Origin: Acetobacter sacchari
GTDB taxonomy: Bacteria; Pseudomonadota; Alphaproteobacteria; Acetobacterales; Acetobacteraceae
Length of the DNA: 64,000 bases
Assembly (NCBI RefSeq): GCF_017377715.1
Contig: NZ_JAFVMF010000004.1
Coordinates: 186,001 to 250,000, forward strand
Reading direction: 5' to 3'
In this document: positions 25,587 to 34,090 of the stretch, piece after piece
Layout: each line of letters begins with the position of its first letter
How positions within the stretch are numbered: the stretch's first letter is position 1
The notes under the pieces: model-generated
Database searches by the model: none
What the model saw: only the letters and a program-made list of their open reading frames with translations
Told to the model about the DNA's origin: nothing
Made by a program: the position numbers and the translations under genes

Positions 25587-27917
25587 CTATTCCTCCTCCG
25601 CCATCGGCAAATTCGGCGTCCCGTGCCCTCCGGGGCGCATCGTCCATAACCGCCGCCCGGTCCACGCAGAATCCGAAAGAACGCGCATATGCGCTCCCTC
25701 CAGCCACACGGCCTGCGCCCCCTCCCGCCAAACCGTGAAACGGTCGATGGCGCGCACGCCGGGACAGGATGCGCGCGCAGGGCTGACCGTGACGAACAGA
25801 TCCATGCCGGCGCACAGCGATGCAGGCAACGTGACGTCGCCATCGCTGCTGTCCTCAACGCGTAGCAGGACCGAGCGCCCGCCCCGTGTGAAAACGCAGA
25901 CGCCCGACGCGCCGTCCTCGCCGCATGTCGCCGCTCCATCCTGCGTTTGCCCTCCTGCCTGCGGCAGGTCGCCCAGAGGCAGCGCGAAAGCCTGTTTCCA
26001 GGCTTCGCGCTCGACCCACGCGTCTCGCGAACGGCCTGCGACATAAAGTCTGCCGCCGTCACGCACGCCAATCACACCGCCATCCGCCGCCACAACGATG
26101 TCGGGCGGCGCGACCAGAAAAGGCGACAGACACCCGACCAGCATCGGCGCCAGCCCCAACAGGCGCCAGCGGCGCGACCAAAGACACAGCCAGCACAACC
26201 CCAGCAGAAATGTGGCGAGCCCCCAAGCAGGCGTCATCGGCGCCGCGATACGTGCGGCGGGCCACGCTGCGACCATACGAGCGAACCAGAGAATGACCGA
26301 GAGTCCTTCTCCCATAAAATGCAACGGCGCCGCCTCCAGATGCAGCGGCATGATTGCGACCGCGATCAATCCAGCAGGCATTACCCACAGCGCTGTCAGC
26401 GGCACGGCGATCAGGTTCGCCAAAACGAAAAATGGCTGAATTTCACCGAAATGCGCCACCGACACCGGTAAAGTCGCCAATCCGGCCAGCAAACTGGTCA
26501 GGCCGAGCATCACAACGTGGACGAGCAGACGCCGTCCCAATCCACCATCGCCGTGCAACCGCAGAAGCGGTTTACGGAGTGCTTCATATCCCGCGATCAG
26601 AGCCATGACCGCCGCAATCGACATCTGAAACGGCGCGTTCAACAGTTCGGCAGGACCGGTAAGCAAAAGCACCGCCGCCGCCGTGGCCAAGCCGCGCATC
26701 GATACGGCGCGCCTGCCGGTCAGAAGCGCCAGTACAACCAGCCCCGCCATCACGAGACTGCGCAGCGCAGGCAAATGCATTCCTGTGAGAGCAACGTAAA
26801 TCGCGCCGCCAAGCAACCCCACTACTGCGGCGATCTCCTTGCATGGCAGACGGAGCGCGGCCCACTCCCACAAAGCCAGACTGGTTCGGACCGCCGCCAT
26901 GATCAGACCGATAACGATTCCAAGATGAAGCCCCGCCACCGCCAAAAGATGCGCAAGCCCCGACGCAGCGAACGCCTCCCGATCAGCGGCGGGTATGGCG
27001 CTGGAAAGACCCACAAGCACCGTCGCCGCGATTGCGCCTCGCGCGTCTGGCAGCACGGCACGTATCCGAGCCGCGATGATCTCTCGCGCGGTTTCCAGGG
27101 ACGACGCCGCCGAAACGCCCTCAGCAGAGAGAGACAGCCGCCCGATGGCTGCGTCCGTCGTTTTGCGGTCCATCACGCCGCCGCCTGCGGTCACCTTACG
27201 CGCTGCGTGGCTCCCTACGGGCAGGTCATCCGAAAACCCTGTGGCCGCCGCGACGCCTTTCTCCACCGGACCTAGGGCTCGCCCTCCCCCCGCAAGACCG
27301 GAGAACCAGGCCTCCCTCTGCTGATCGCGCATACCAGGAAGCGCCGGAAACGGCGGGGGACGAAGAAGCGCCCGCACCCTTATCTGATCTCCGGGAGCGA
27401 GGACCGCCACGTCGTCGCCCCGCAATCGTACCCGTAACGAGCGCCGCAAGGGGAGCATCCCTTCATCTTGCGGAGTCTCGAACAGAGCACGTCCAAGCGT
27501 GACTCGACGTAGAGACGAGTCGGCTGGATCTCCGGAACGCGGGACCAGCGTGTCCACAGCGTCCACTCGCCCGGTCACATAAACCGCCCGGCGAGGCAAT
27601 TCCGGCATAGGCGGCTGGCGATGCGCACTGGACCATGCCGCGAGAAAACCGATCGAAATCGACAGCGCCGCCGCCCCCGGCAACCGCGCCTCCAGCCGCC
27701 TCCAACCCACCGCAAGCAGCACACCGCCCATTGCCGCCGCCACTAGAGCCGCCCAGGGCGCAGGGTCGTCGCGCGCTACAAAATAGAGCGACGTCCCGAT
27801 GGCCATCCCAACGGGAAGCCAGAGCGGCAACCTGTGTCGTTCCGAGAGGAGAAAAAGAAAAAGGCGGCTCAACGACGCCGCCTCACTTGCCGTAGAGCGG
27901 CGCCCTGAGCGCCACAC
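25587..27917 (-). CDS. comEC: ComEC/Rec2-family DNA uptake channel
   Basis: Inner-membrane channel for single-stranded DNA in natural transformation. 776 residues: two or three N-terminal membrane segments, an OB-like soluble domain (DUF4131 region, residues about 110-200, VYVTGRVDAVDTL), then the Competence domain with many membrane segments starting at the signature SGLAHLLAVAGLHLGIVIG (about residue 330). The C-terminal 180 residues lack a metallo-beta-lactamase HxHxDH motif, as in many alphaproteobacterial members. The frame starts at a GTG without a ribosome site; a TTG at 27872 with GAGG 8 bp upstream is an attractive alternative. No other competence genes are nearby. Confidence 0.85.
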   Translation of the reverse strand: MWRSGRRSTASEAASLSRLFLFLLSERHRLPLWLPVGMAIGTSLYFVARDDPAPWAALVAAAMGGVLLAVGWRRLEARLPGAAALSISIGFLAAWSSAHRQPPMPELPRRAVYVTGRVDAVDTLVPRSGDPADSSLRRVTLGRALFETPQDEGMLPLRRSLRVRLRGDDVAVLAPGDQIRVRALLRPPPFPALPGMRDQQREAWFSGLAGGGRALGPVEKGVAAATGFSDDLPVGSHAARKVTAGGGVMDRKTTDAAIGRLSLSAEGVSAASSLETAREIIAARIRAVLPDARGAIAATVLVGLSSAIPAADREAFAASGLAHLLAVAGLHLGIVIGLIMAAVRTSLALWEWAALRLPCKEIAAVVGLLGGAIYVALTGMHLPALRSLVMAGLVVLALLTGRRAVSMRGLATAAAVLLLTGPAELLNAPFQMSIAAVMALIAGYEALRKPLLRLHGDGGLGRRLLVHVVMLGLTSLLAGLATLPVSVAHFGEIQPFFVLANLIAVPLTALWVMPAGLIAVAIMPLHLEAAPLHFMGEGLSVILWFARMVAAWPAARIAAPMTPAWGLATFLLGLCWLCLWSRRWRLLGLAPMLVGCLSPFLVAPPDIVVAADGGVIGVRDGGRLYVAGRSRDAWVEREAWKQAFALPLGDLPQAGGQTQDGAATCGEDGASGVCVFTRGGRSVLLRVEDSSDGDVTLPASLCAGMDLFVTVSPARASCPGVRAIDRFTVWREGAQAVWLEGAHMRVLSDSAWTGRRLWTMRPGGHGTPNLPMAEEE

Positions 27918-27959
27918 GACACATTTTTTTAGAACAGCACAGCGGCAGACTTCGAGGAT

Positions 27960-28403
27960 TCAGGAGAGTGGCCGCCCCTCCGCCGCTCCGAAAAACACGT
28001 AGTGCATGAAGGGATCGTTTTCATACCCAGCGAGGTCCGGGTTGGCGGCGATGTACGCCTTGCCGTTGAAAGCCGCGTTCGGCTGACGCCCTTCCCGAAA
28101 TCCACTCTCTCTGTAGTGGGACGCTGGGTCGACCCCTGCCTGATTTACGTCGGGATAAGCATCCAGGTACCACTGCGCGTCGAAATACAGGGCCTCACGC
28201 ACTGCAGGGACGCGAGCGGCGACTTCGACGGCCACCACTTCTTCAACTGCCTTCGCCCTGGCTGGCGAGGATTTCCGTTTCGAAATCGCACTAATCTTCT
28301 TCGCAGGCGCTGCAACGACACGAGCTTTCGGCGTCGAGCGCGTGGGAGTTGCTTTGACTGCAGCGGCCTTGCCGGAAGACGTGCTCACTTTAACTCGGAT
28401 CAC
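27960..28403 (-). CDS. Small protein with basic N-terminus and two YPDV/EGR repeats
   Basis: 147 residues in two parts. Residues 1-65 are histone-H1-like, rich in Lys, Ala, Pro and Ser (KATPTRSTPKARVVAAPAKK). Residues 70-147 hold two tandem copies of about 37 residues: FDAQWYLDAYPDV..HYRESGFREGRQP and FNGKAYIAANPDL..HYVFFGAAEGRPL. This W/YL..YPDV..G..P..HY..G..EGR pattern occurs in proteins linked to polysaccharide and glycosyltransferase loci; no activity is known to me. The GTG start follows AGGGAGA by about 8 bp. It is upstream of comEC on the same strand, 42 bp away, and divergent from radA. Confidence 0.65.
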   Translation of the reverse strand: MIRVKVSTSSGKAAAVKATPTRSTPKARVVAAPAKKISAISKRKSSPARAKAVEEVVAVEVAARVPAVREALYFDAQWYLDAYPDVNQAGVDPASHYRESGFREGRQPNAAFNGKAYIAANPDLAGYENDPFMHYVFFGAAEGRPLS

Positions 28404-28570
28404 GCCTCAATCTCCCTGATAGTTTCCTGAACATCCGCGCCCGAATATCCTAGAGACTGATCGGAAATACAATGCCACAAACCCGCATCGCGCCGTAAAA
28501 ATTTGCCTCGCGCCAATGATCGACTAACAAAAGGGACAGCCGCCGCTTTTGGCCCAGAGGATGCATCTTT

Positions 28571-29971
28571 TTGTCCAAACGACCCACCCAACGTTTCGTC
28601 TGCCAGTCATGCGGCGCCGTCACTCCGAAGTGGTCAGGCAAGTGCGACGCCTGTGGCGAGTGGAACACCATCGTCGAGGAGGCGGTGGAGCCCACCGCCG
28701 CTGCATCCAGAAGACGCGCCACGAAAACCGGGATCAGCCTTGAGGGGCTGACGGGCTCCGCATCGCCGCCTCCAAGACGGGCGACGGGCATCGACGAACT
28801 GGACCGGGTTCTGGGCGGCGGTCTCGTCGCCGCGTCCGTCGTGCTCGTCGGAGGCGATCCCGGCATCGGCAAATCGACTCTGCTGTTACAAACGGCGTGC
28901 CGCCTCGCGCTCGGCGGACAACGCGTCGTCTACATCTCGGGCGAAGAAGCAATCGACCAGATCCGCATGCGCGCGCAACGGCTGGAGCTTGAGGCGCCCG
29001 CCCTGCAACTTGCCGCCTCCATCAACGTGTCGGACATCGTCTCTACACTCGAAAATGAATCGGACGTCGCGCTTGTCGTCATAGATTCGATCCAGACGAT
29101 GTGGCTGGACACCGTCGACAGCGCGCCCGGTTCGGTCGCTCAGGTCCGCGCCTGTTCGTTCGAACTGATACGCCTCGCCAAAAAGCGCGGCTTCAGCCTT
29201 GTGCTCGTCGGCCACGTCACGAAGGACGGCGCGCTGGCGGGACCGCGCGTTATGGAGCACATGGTCGACGCCGTCATGTATTTCGAGGGCGATCGTGGGC
29301 ATCAGTTTCGCATCCTGCGCGCCGCCAAGAACCGCTTCGGCGCCACGGACGAAATCGGCGTGTTCGCGATGACGGATCGCGGGTTGGTCGAGGTTCCCAA
29401 CCCCTCCGCCCTGTTTCTCGCCGAGCGACGCGGCAATATTGCGGGTTCCGCAGTTTTCGCCGGACTGGAGGGCACACGACCAGTATTGCTGGAGGTTCAG
29501 GCCCTGCTATCGCCAAAGGCTGGCGACAACGCCCCGCGCCGTGCGGTGATCGGCTGGGATACGGGGCGCCTCGCCATGCTGCTCGCGGTGCTTGAGACCC
29601 GATGCGGGCTTAAACTGTCGACGATGGACGTTTATCTCAACTTTGCGGGCGGTCTGCGCGTCACGGAACCCGCAGCCGACCTTGCAGTCGCAGCCGCGCT
29701 GATATCGGCGGCGACCGGACAACCGACGAGCGCCGGGTCGGTTTATTTCGGCGAGGTCGGCCTGTCGGGTGAAATCCGGCAGGTGCCGCAGGCTGACGCA
29801 AGACTGAAGGAAGCCCAGAAACTCGGGTTTGAACTGGCGGTGTTGCCTCGTCGCGTCGCGCGCGCCACGAGCGCGCGCGTCCGGCCGCCTGCAGGTCTTA
29901 CGTTAAACGAACTGGGGCATTTGTCGGATTTAGTAGCTGAAATGGGGGCGAATGGGGCGGGGGCGGAGTGA
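28571..29971 (+). CDS. radA: DNA repair protein RadA (Sms)
   Basis: RecA-like helicase acting on recombination intermediates by branch migration. 466 residues: a four-Cys zinc finger (C11, C14, C25, C28), a RecA fold with Walker A GGDPGIGKST near residue 95 and the RadA-specific KNRFG near residue 253, and a Lon-protease-like C-terminal domain lacking the catalytic site (residues about 300-460). The start is a TTG 10 bp after AGAGGA; it gives the conserved N-terminus, and no ATG fits. Radical differences from the family were not seen. Proximity to comEC is suggestive because both act in transformation, but they are on opposite strands. Confidence 0.95.
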   Translation: MSKRPTQRFVCQSCGAVTPKWSGKCDACGEWNTIVEEAVEPTAAASRRRATKTGISLEGLTGSASPPPRRATGIDELDRVLGGGLVAASVVLVGGDPGIGKSTLLLQTACRLALGGQRVVYISGEEAIDQIRMRAQRLELEAPALQLAASINVSDIVSTLENESDVALVVIDSIQTMWLDTVDSAPGSVAQVRACSFELIRLAKKRGFSLVLVGHVTKDGALAGPRVMEHMVDAVMYFEGDRGHQFRILRAAKNRFGATDEIGVFAMTDRGLVEVPNPSALFLAERRGNIAGSAVFAGLEGTRPVLLEVQALLSPKAGDNAPRRAVIGWDTGRLAMLLAVLETRCGLKLSTMDVYLNFAGGLRVTEPAADLAVAAALISAATGQPTSAGSVYFGEVGLSGEIRQVPQADARLKEAQKLGFELAVLPRRVARATSARVRPPAGLTLNELGHLSDLVAEMGANGAGAE

Positions 29972-30424
29972 GTCACCGACGGACATTTCGAAAATACTGC
30001 AACGCGTGCGGATATTCAGTGAATCCACTTTTCATAGCGGAATTGAAAAAAGGTTTTTAAATTAATAAAAGCACGCGCCTGATCAAAATTTCTGCACTAC
30101 AACTGGCGCATATCCTGAATTTTTCTTTTTGGCATTAAACACGATTACCAAAGCGGCTACGTAAAATCTGCTGCGTACATATTCGTCTGCGCTACGTGAC
30201 GCCTCACAAGCTGGCGCGGGTATTTTTGTCTTTGTGAAATATTTTTTGCAAACCCCATCCTGCGACATTGACTATCGTGCAATTCATAGATCGTTACCGA
30301 TAACAAAACGTCGCCTTTTCTATTATCTTTGAATTTTATCAAGTTTTTAAAATTTTTATCGGAAACACATAATTTAATATACAAATTTTGCCATCGCAAG
30401 CCGAACGACAAAGAGCCTACTCAA
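29972..30424. other. AT-rich gene-poor interval
   Basis: 453 bp, much more AT-rich than the flanks. A minus-strand frame of 84 codons (30157-30411) has poor composition and no ribosome site and was not accepted. No terminator, RNA gene or repeat was identified with confidence. Confidence 0.4.
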
Positions 30425-30763
30425 CTATGCTTTACGCCATTTTCGTAATACACTTTTGCACCGCTCAAAATAGAAAAACCGAAATTTTATTCCAAGCAAT
30501 ATAGGTGTCGGGATGGCGGAAATCCACAAAACGGTCGTCGGCTGGGAGGCGTTCCAGAGAGAGTTTGCAGAAAGAATTGCATTGCCAACAACAAAAATCG
30601 GAAGCGTACATACAATTCGGATTAAATTCCTCTTCTCTCGAGTTGGACCGGCTCCACCAAAATCACAAAGATGAATCGCCGCCACAGCACAGACGATTAT
30701 CGACACATGGTAAACGAGAAAATCGGCCACCAGCATTGATATATAAATGATATTCCAGCTCAC
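30425..30763 (-). CDS. Small membrane protein, unknown
   Basis: About 112 residues with three hydrophobic segments (residues 5-35, 55-75 and 82-98) and a basic tail (CKSVLRKWRKA). Not recognised. The GTG at 30763 is chosen because GGAGG lies 8 bp upstream; the open frame extends nine codons to a TTG. The gene is AT-rich like the interval after it, so it may be horizontally acquired. Confidence 0.45.
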   Translation of the reverse strand: MSWNIIYISMLVADFLVYHVSIIVCAVAAIHLCDFGGAGPTREKRNLIRIVCTLPIFVVGNAILSANSLWNASQPTTVLWISAIPTPILLGIKFRFFYFERCKSVLRKWRKA

Positions 30764-30858
30764 GAGCCTGACCTCCACTTGTGGAAACAAACGCGGGCGA
30801 TTTCGGGTGCCCGATTAAGACTTAGGGACTCACAATTCCGGTTGGTTTAACCTCTCCC

Positions 30859-31089
30859 TCAATTCACTCGTTGCGCCGAAGAGTTTTCCTCCGCCTGGTC
30901 ACGGAGTGTTTTGGAAAGCGAGATCGAAGACTGAACAATAAACAGGCCCGACAAGCCCAGATAAGCGCGAAGCCAGCTTTCCATCGGCATGTAGATCACC
31001 GCCGCCCCAAGGGAGAGGATAGAAACGAAAAAGCATATCCAGGTGAACAGGATCCAGCTGGAAGAGTTCGTAGGGTTTCGAATGGCCAT
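30859..31089 (-). CDS. YiaA/YiaB-family two-helix inner membrane protein
   Basis: 76 residues with two membrane helices (SSWILFTWICFFVSILSLGAA and LRAYLGLSGLFIVQSSISLSK) and a charged end, RDQAEEN, matching the YiaAB two-helix domain. The ATG at 31089 has AAGGACGAG about 8 bp upstream. The divergent TetR gene and two operator-like palindromes in between indicate it is that regulator's target. Role in the cell unknown. Confidence 0.72.
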   Translation of the reverse strand: MAIRNPTNSSSWILFTWICFFVSILSLGAAVIYMPMESWLRAYLGLSGLFIVQSSISLSKTLRDQAEENSSAQRVN

Positions 31090-31109
31090 TGTGGCTCGTC
31101 CTTTTATTA

Positions 31110-31124
31110 ATGAACGATGTTCAT
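31110..31124. promoter_or_regulatory. TetR operator candidate 1
   Basis: ATGAACGATGTTCAT: perfect 6-bp arms around three bases, 20 bp upstream of the YiaAB-type gene start. It shares TGAAC-N3-GTTCA with the second site 47 bp away. Confidence 0.6.
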
Positions 31125-31157
31125 AAAACACAGCAGCAACTGCTGCGCAAGAAAAAA

Positions 31158-31170
31158 TGAACGTCGTTCA
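31158..31170. promoter_or_regulatory. TetR operator candidate 2
   Basis: TGAACGTCGTTCA, a perfect dyad around one central base and near-identical to the first site. A further palindrome CAGCAGCAACTGCTG lies between them at 31131-31145. Confidence 0.6.
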
Positions 31171-31236
31171 AAAAAATTGCGCCCCGAAACGTTCTCTGGC
31201 AACACAGAAGCGAAGACCATTGAGCGAGCAATAGAT

Positions 31237-31818
31237 ATGGGGCGCAAAGGGCGAGACCCTGAGGAACTCAAAACCCTCATCACGAACGCAGCCGAAAGCA
31301 TCATCGTCGACCATGGCATGGGCGCATGTACGGCGCGAGCAATCACGGTCCGCGCCGGTTGTGCGTTAGGATCACTGGGTTACCTGTTTGGCGGCCTTGA
31401 CGGTGTTATCCTTGCAGTCAATTCACGCACACTGCAGGATATGGGCGCGAGTGTGTTCGCGCAGGCGCAGGAGATTGCAATCGACGTCAGTCGCGATCGC
31501 CTGAAGGCCCTGGCTCTGGCATATTTTCACTATGCACGCGACAATCTGAACCGTTGGGAAGCCCTTTTCGCTCTCCGCTTGAGGCCTAACGAAGAACTGC
31601 CGCCGAGTTTTCTCGCGCTGAGGGACGGGCTCATCGAACGTATCGTTACGCTCTTCCCAGCTGACATCGACATTCCAGAAAATGAACGCCCAATACTCGC
31701 GCGCACGATGTACGAGGCCGTGCATGGGATCGTCGTTCTCGGGCTGGACCGTCGTCTGGGGGGCGGCCCGGAGGATGTCGAGGCCAGAATTAAACTACTG
31801 GTTGGAAGGTTGGCTTAA
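31237..31818 (+). CDS. TetR-family transcriptional regulator
   Basis: 193 residues. The N-terminal helix-turn-helix spans about residues 10-55 (LITNAAESIIVDHG, ARAITVRAGCALGSLGYLFGG) and a helical ligand domain follows, with WEALFALRLR and the C-terminal EAVHGIVVLGLDRRLGG. The frame is open back to 31117, but that would read through the two operator-like dyads, so the ATG at 31237 is taken although its ribosome site (GAGCGAG) is weak. The paired dyads suggest control of itself and of the divergent YiaA/B gene. Confidence 0.83.
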   Translation: MGRKGRDPEELKTLITNAAESIIVDHGMGACTARAITVRAGCALGSLGYLFGGLDGVILAVNSRTLQDMGASVFAQAQEIAIDVSRDRLKALALAYFHYARDNLNRWEALFALRLRPNEELPPSFLALRDGLIERIVTLFPADIDIPENERPILARTMYEAVHGIVVLGLDRRLGGGPEDVEARIKLLVGRLA

Positions 31819-31950
31819 AGTCACATCCGCTCACATTTACTTATAAACAGGCCCCATTTCATCGGTTCCATCAGGTCTCATGATGCAACGAGTGAAAGTA
31901 TGGTGGAAAACCGCGCGCAGGTGGAATGAACATTTCAACACCCAGCACGA

Positions 31951-32862
31951 TCACTCCCGCGACCTCGGCGGCCGCCCCGACCAGAACGAAGCCAGCAAAG
32001 ACCCTGAAATATTGTGCCAGATTGAAAACACTGCGCCCGGCAACGCCGCAAGCGGCGAAAAATACAAGCGCCCCAGCGTCGCCGCCAGCCCGGAATTCTG
32101 CATCCCGACTTCCAGCGCCAGTGTTCGACAGACTGATTCGTCGAAGCCCAACAACCGCCCGCCCCAATAGCCGCCCAGAAGGCCAATGGCGTTGTGCGCG
32201 ATCACGCCGACCAAAACGATCGGCCCTACGGACGCAAGTGCGGGCCGCGTCAACGCAACGATGCACGCGATGATGATCAGGATTGACGCCATCGCCACCA
32301 GCGGCAACCCAGGCTCGACGACACGCACGAGTTTCGGAGCGGCACGGTTCAGCACCAGCCCAAGCATGATCGGCGCAGCGACTATCGTCACGATGCTGCG
32401 AAACAAGCCCCAGCTATCCACGGCCACGTCGGCGGAGACAAACAGCCGCGTCAATAGAGGCGTGGCGACAATTCCGACGAGCGTGGAAGCTGTGCTGATG
32501 CTGACAGAAAGCGCGACATCGCCCTTCGACAGATAGATCATCACATTCGACGCAGTGCCGCTGGCGACGCAACCGACAAGCACCATTCCCGCAGCTAGTG
32601 CAGGCGGCATCGAGAGAACGTGCGCGATCCCCCACGCCGCCAAAGGCATGACGAGGTAATGCAGCCCCACGCCTGCCAGAACCGGCCACGGACGGCGGGC
32701 GACGCGTGCAAAATCGGCAGGCGTCAGCGTCACCCCCATGGCGAACATGATGAACGCAAGCAGCGGCGTCACCGCCGGCGCCATCGCCGCGAAGGGGCCA
32801 GACCACATGACGGCGGCAAACAAAACCAGACAGGCCCAGACCGGAAAAAGACGCGTCAGCAT
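31951..32862 (-). CDS. BASS-family (bile acid:sodium symporter-like) transporter
   Basis: 303 residues with about nine to ten hydrophobic segments. Family motifs: [15 protein letters not shown] in segment 2-3, [25 protein letters not shown] in the substrate/sodium-binding crossover, and [16 protein letters not shown] in the second crossover. Bacterial members move organic anions such as pantothenate or keto-acids with sodium. ATG start, weak ribosome site. It follows the GST gene by 52 bp on the same strand, so the two may be co-transcribed. Substrate unknown. Confidence 0.88.
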   Translation of the reverse strand: MLTRLFPVWACLVLFAAVMWSGPFAAMAPAVTPLLAFIMFAMGVTLTPADFARVARRPWPVLAGVGLHYLVMPLAAWGIAHVLSMPPALAAGMVLVGCVASGTASNVMIYLSKGDVALSVSISTASTLVGIVATPLLTRLFVSADVAVDSWGLFRSIVTIVAAPIMLGLVLNRAAPKLVRVVEPGLPLVAMASILIIIACIVALTRPALASVGPIVLVGVIAHNAIGLLGGYWGGRLLGFDESVCRTLALEVGMQNSGLAATLGRLYFSPLAALPGAVFSIWHNISGSLLASFWSGRPPRSRE

Positions 32863-32913
32863 CGACCGACGCCCATGGCGTTCATTGACTGCAACAGGCG
32901 CACGCCCAATCCC

Positions 32914-33531
32914 TCAGACAGGCGGCCAGGCGCGGAACGCCGGCGTTTGTTCGGCGCGGGCGGCAAGGCGCGCAACCGCTGGAAAAGACGCCGCCCGCAC
33001 ATACTCCGCTGCGACGTCCTGCGTGAAGCGCCAGGCGACGCCAACCGTGACGTCCGCCTGGGTGAAGCGTTCGCCCAGCGCCCAGCCCTCTCCCGCAGAC
33101 GTCAGAGCTTCATTGAGGCCCGCATACGCCGCGAGCAACTGTCGCGTCACCCGATCGAGCCATGGCCTTGAACGCTCGGTTTCCGCGCGCAGATGCAATT
33201 CGTAGACGATCTGCACCGTCTTCTCGCAGGCCGCGAGGGCCAGACCCATCAGATGAAGGCAACGGAGCCGTTCCGGCACCGCGACTGGCAGAAGGCGGCG
33301 CTCTTCCGTTACAAGCGCCTCTCCATAATCAAGGATCAGCGACGATTCCATCAGCGTCGTTCCATCGTCTACGATGAGCGTCGGCGCCTTCACGACCGGA
33401 TTGATCTGACTGAATGCGTCGAAAGTTCGAATAACGGACACGGCTTCATGGTCAAACGACAGCCCCATCAGTTCGAACGAAATCGCCACCCGGCGCACGA
33501 ACGGCGAGTCCAGCATACCGACAAGACGCAT
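32914..33531 (-). CDS. Glutathione S-transferase family protein
   Basis: 205 residues. The N-terminal thioredoxin-like domain (residues 1-80) opens with MRLVGMLDSPFVRRVAISFE, with Ser at the usual activating position, then KAPTLIVDDGTTLMESSLILDY, where P and ES bind glutathione. An all-helical C-terminal domain ends with EQTPAFRAWPP. The frame runs to 33711, but the ATG at 33531 has GGAGCC 5 bp upstream and gives the canonical N-terminus. The substrate is unknown; it may work with the BASS transporter gene that follows. Confidence 0.87.
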   Translation of the reverse strand: MRLVGMLDSPFVRRVAISFELMGLSFDHEAVSVIRTFDAFSQINPVVKAPTLIVDDGTTLMESSLILDYGEALVTEERRLLPVAVPERLRCLHLMGLALAACEKTVQIVYELHLRAETERSRPWLDRVTRQLLAAYAGLNEALTSAGEGWALGERFTQADVTVGVAWRFTQDVAAEYVRAASFPAVARLAARAEQTPAFRAWPPV

Positions 33532-34090
33532 AAAAAGGCTCCGCTCCTGAAACGCCGCGATCCTTCCATTTTTGGGCGCCGCTGCAAAGTCCGGCGCCGG
33601 GATCACAGACACGTCTGCGGCGACTGAGAGTGGAGCGCATCGCACGCCTTCACTAAAGCGGAAGCGCTTCGGTTCGCGTCCATAGGAGCTGCTCTCAACG
33701 AAGCAAATCATCGTACCAGCACGATCGACGCGGCGCGCGCCAGAGCCGAGATGTGTAGCACGTAGTATTTAAAGAAATTTTCTTAATATGCCGGCGTACA
33801 TCTAGAATTCCTGACGTAACGCCACACAAGCGCCAGCTGGCGTATCAATGATGACAATATTTGTTTATTTCGAAATAATTCTAAATAATTTCACATGCCC
33901 TCGACGCCGCAATAACAAGAAAATTTTGCAATGTTGACCTCATCGAAATCTCTATTCAAACAAACAATCATTCAATAATATACAAAGAAAACCAATCCCA
34001 CGCCACGTCGCAAAAGAAGTCCTGCGTCTAACGAATTTTAAGTTTCGAAATCAAATCGAATCGTACGAATTTCCGATATCCTTTGAACCA
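33532..34090. other. AT-rich divergent intergenic region
   Basis: 559 bp between the GST and diguanylate cyclase genes, clearly AT-rich from about 33740. It holds a perfect 12-bp palindrome CGCCAGCTGGCG (33831-33842). No gene or terminator was found; both flanking promoters must lie here. Confidence 0.4.

Noticed and set aside
30157-30411. 84-codon minus-strand frame in the AT-rich gap
   Set aside because: No ribosome site, irregular composition and no recognised domain.
33831-33842. Perfect palindrome CGCCAGCTGGCG
   Set aside because: Only 12 bp, isolated, and not repeated next to another promoter here; not enough to call an operator.
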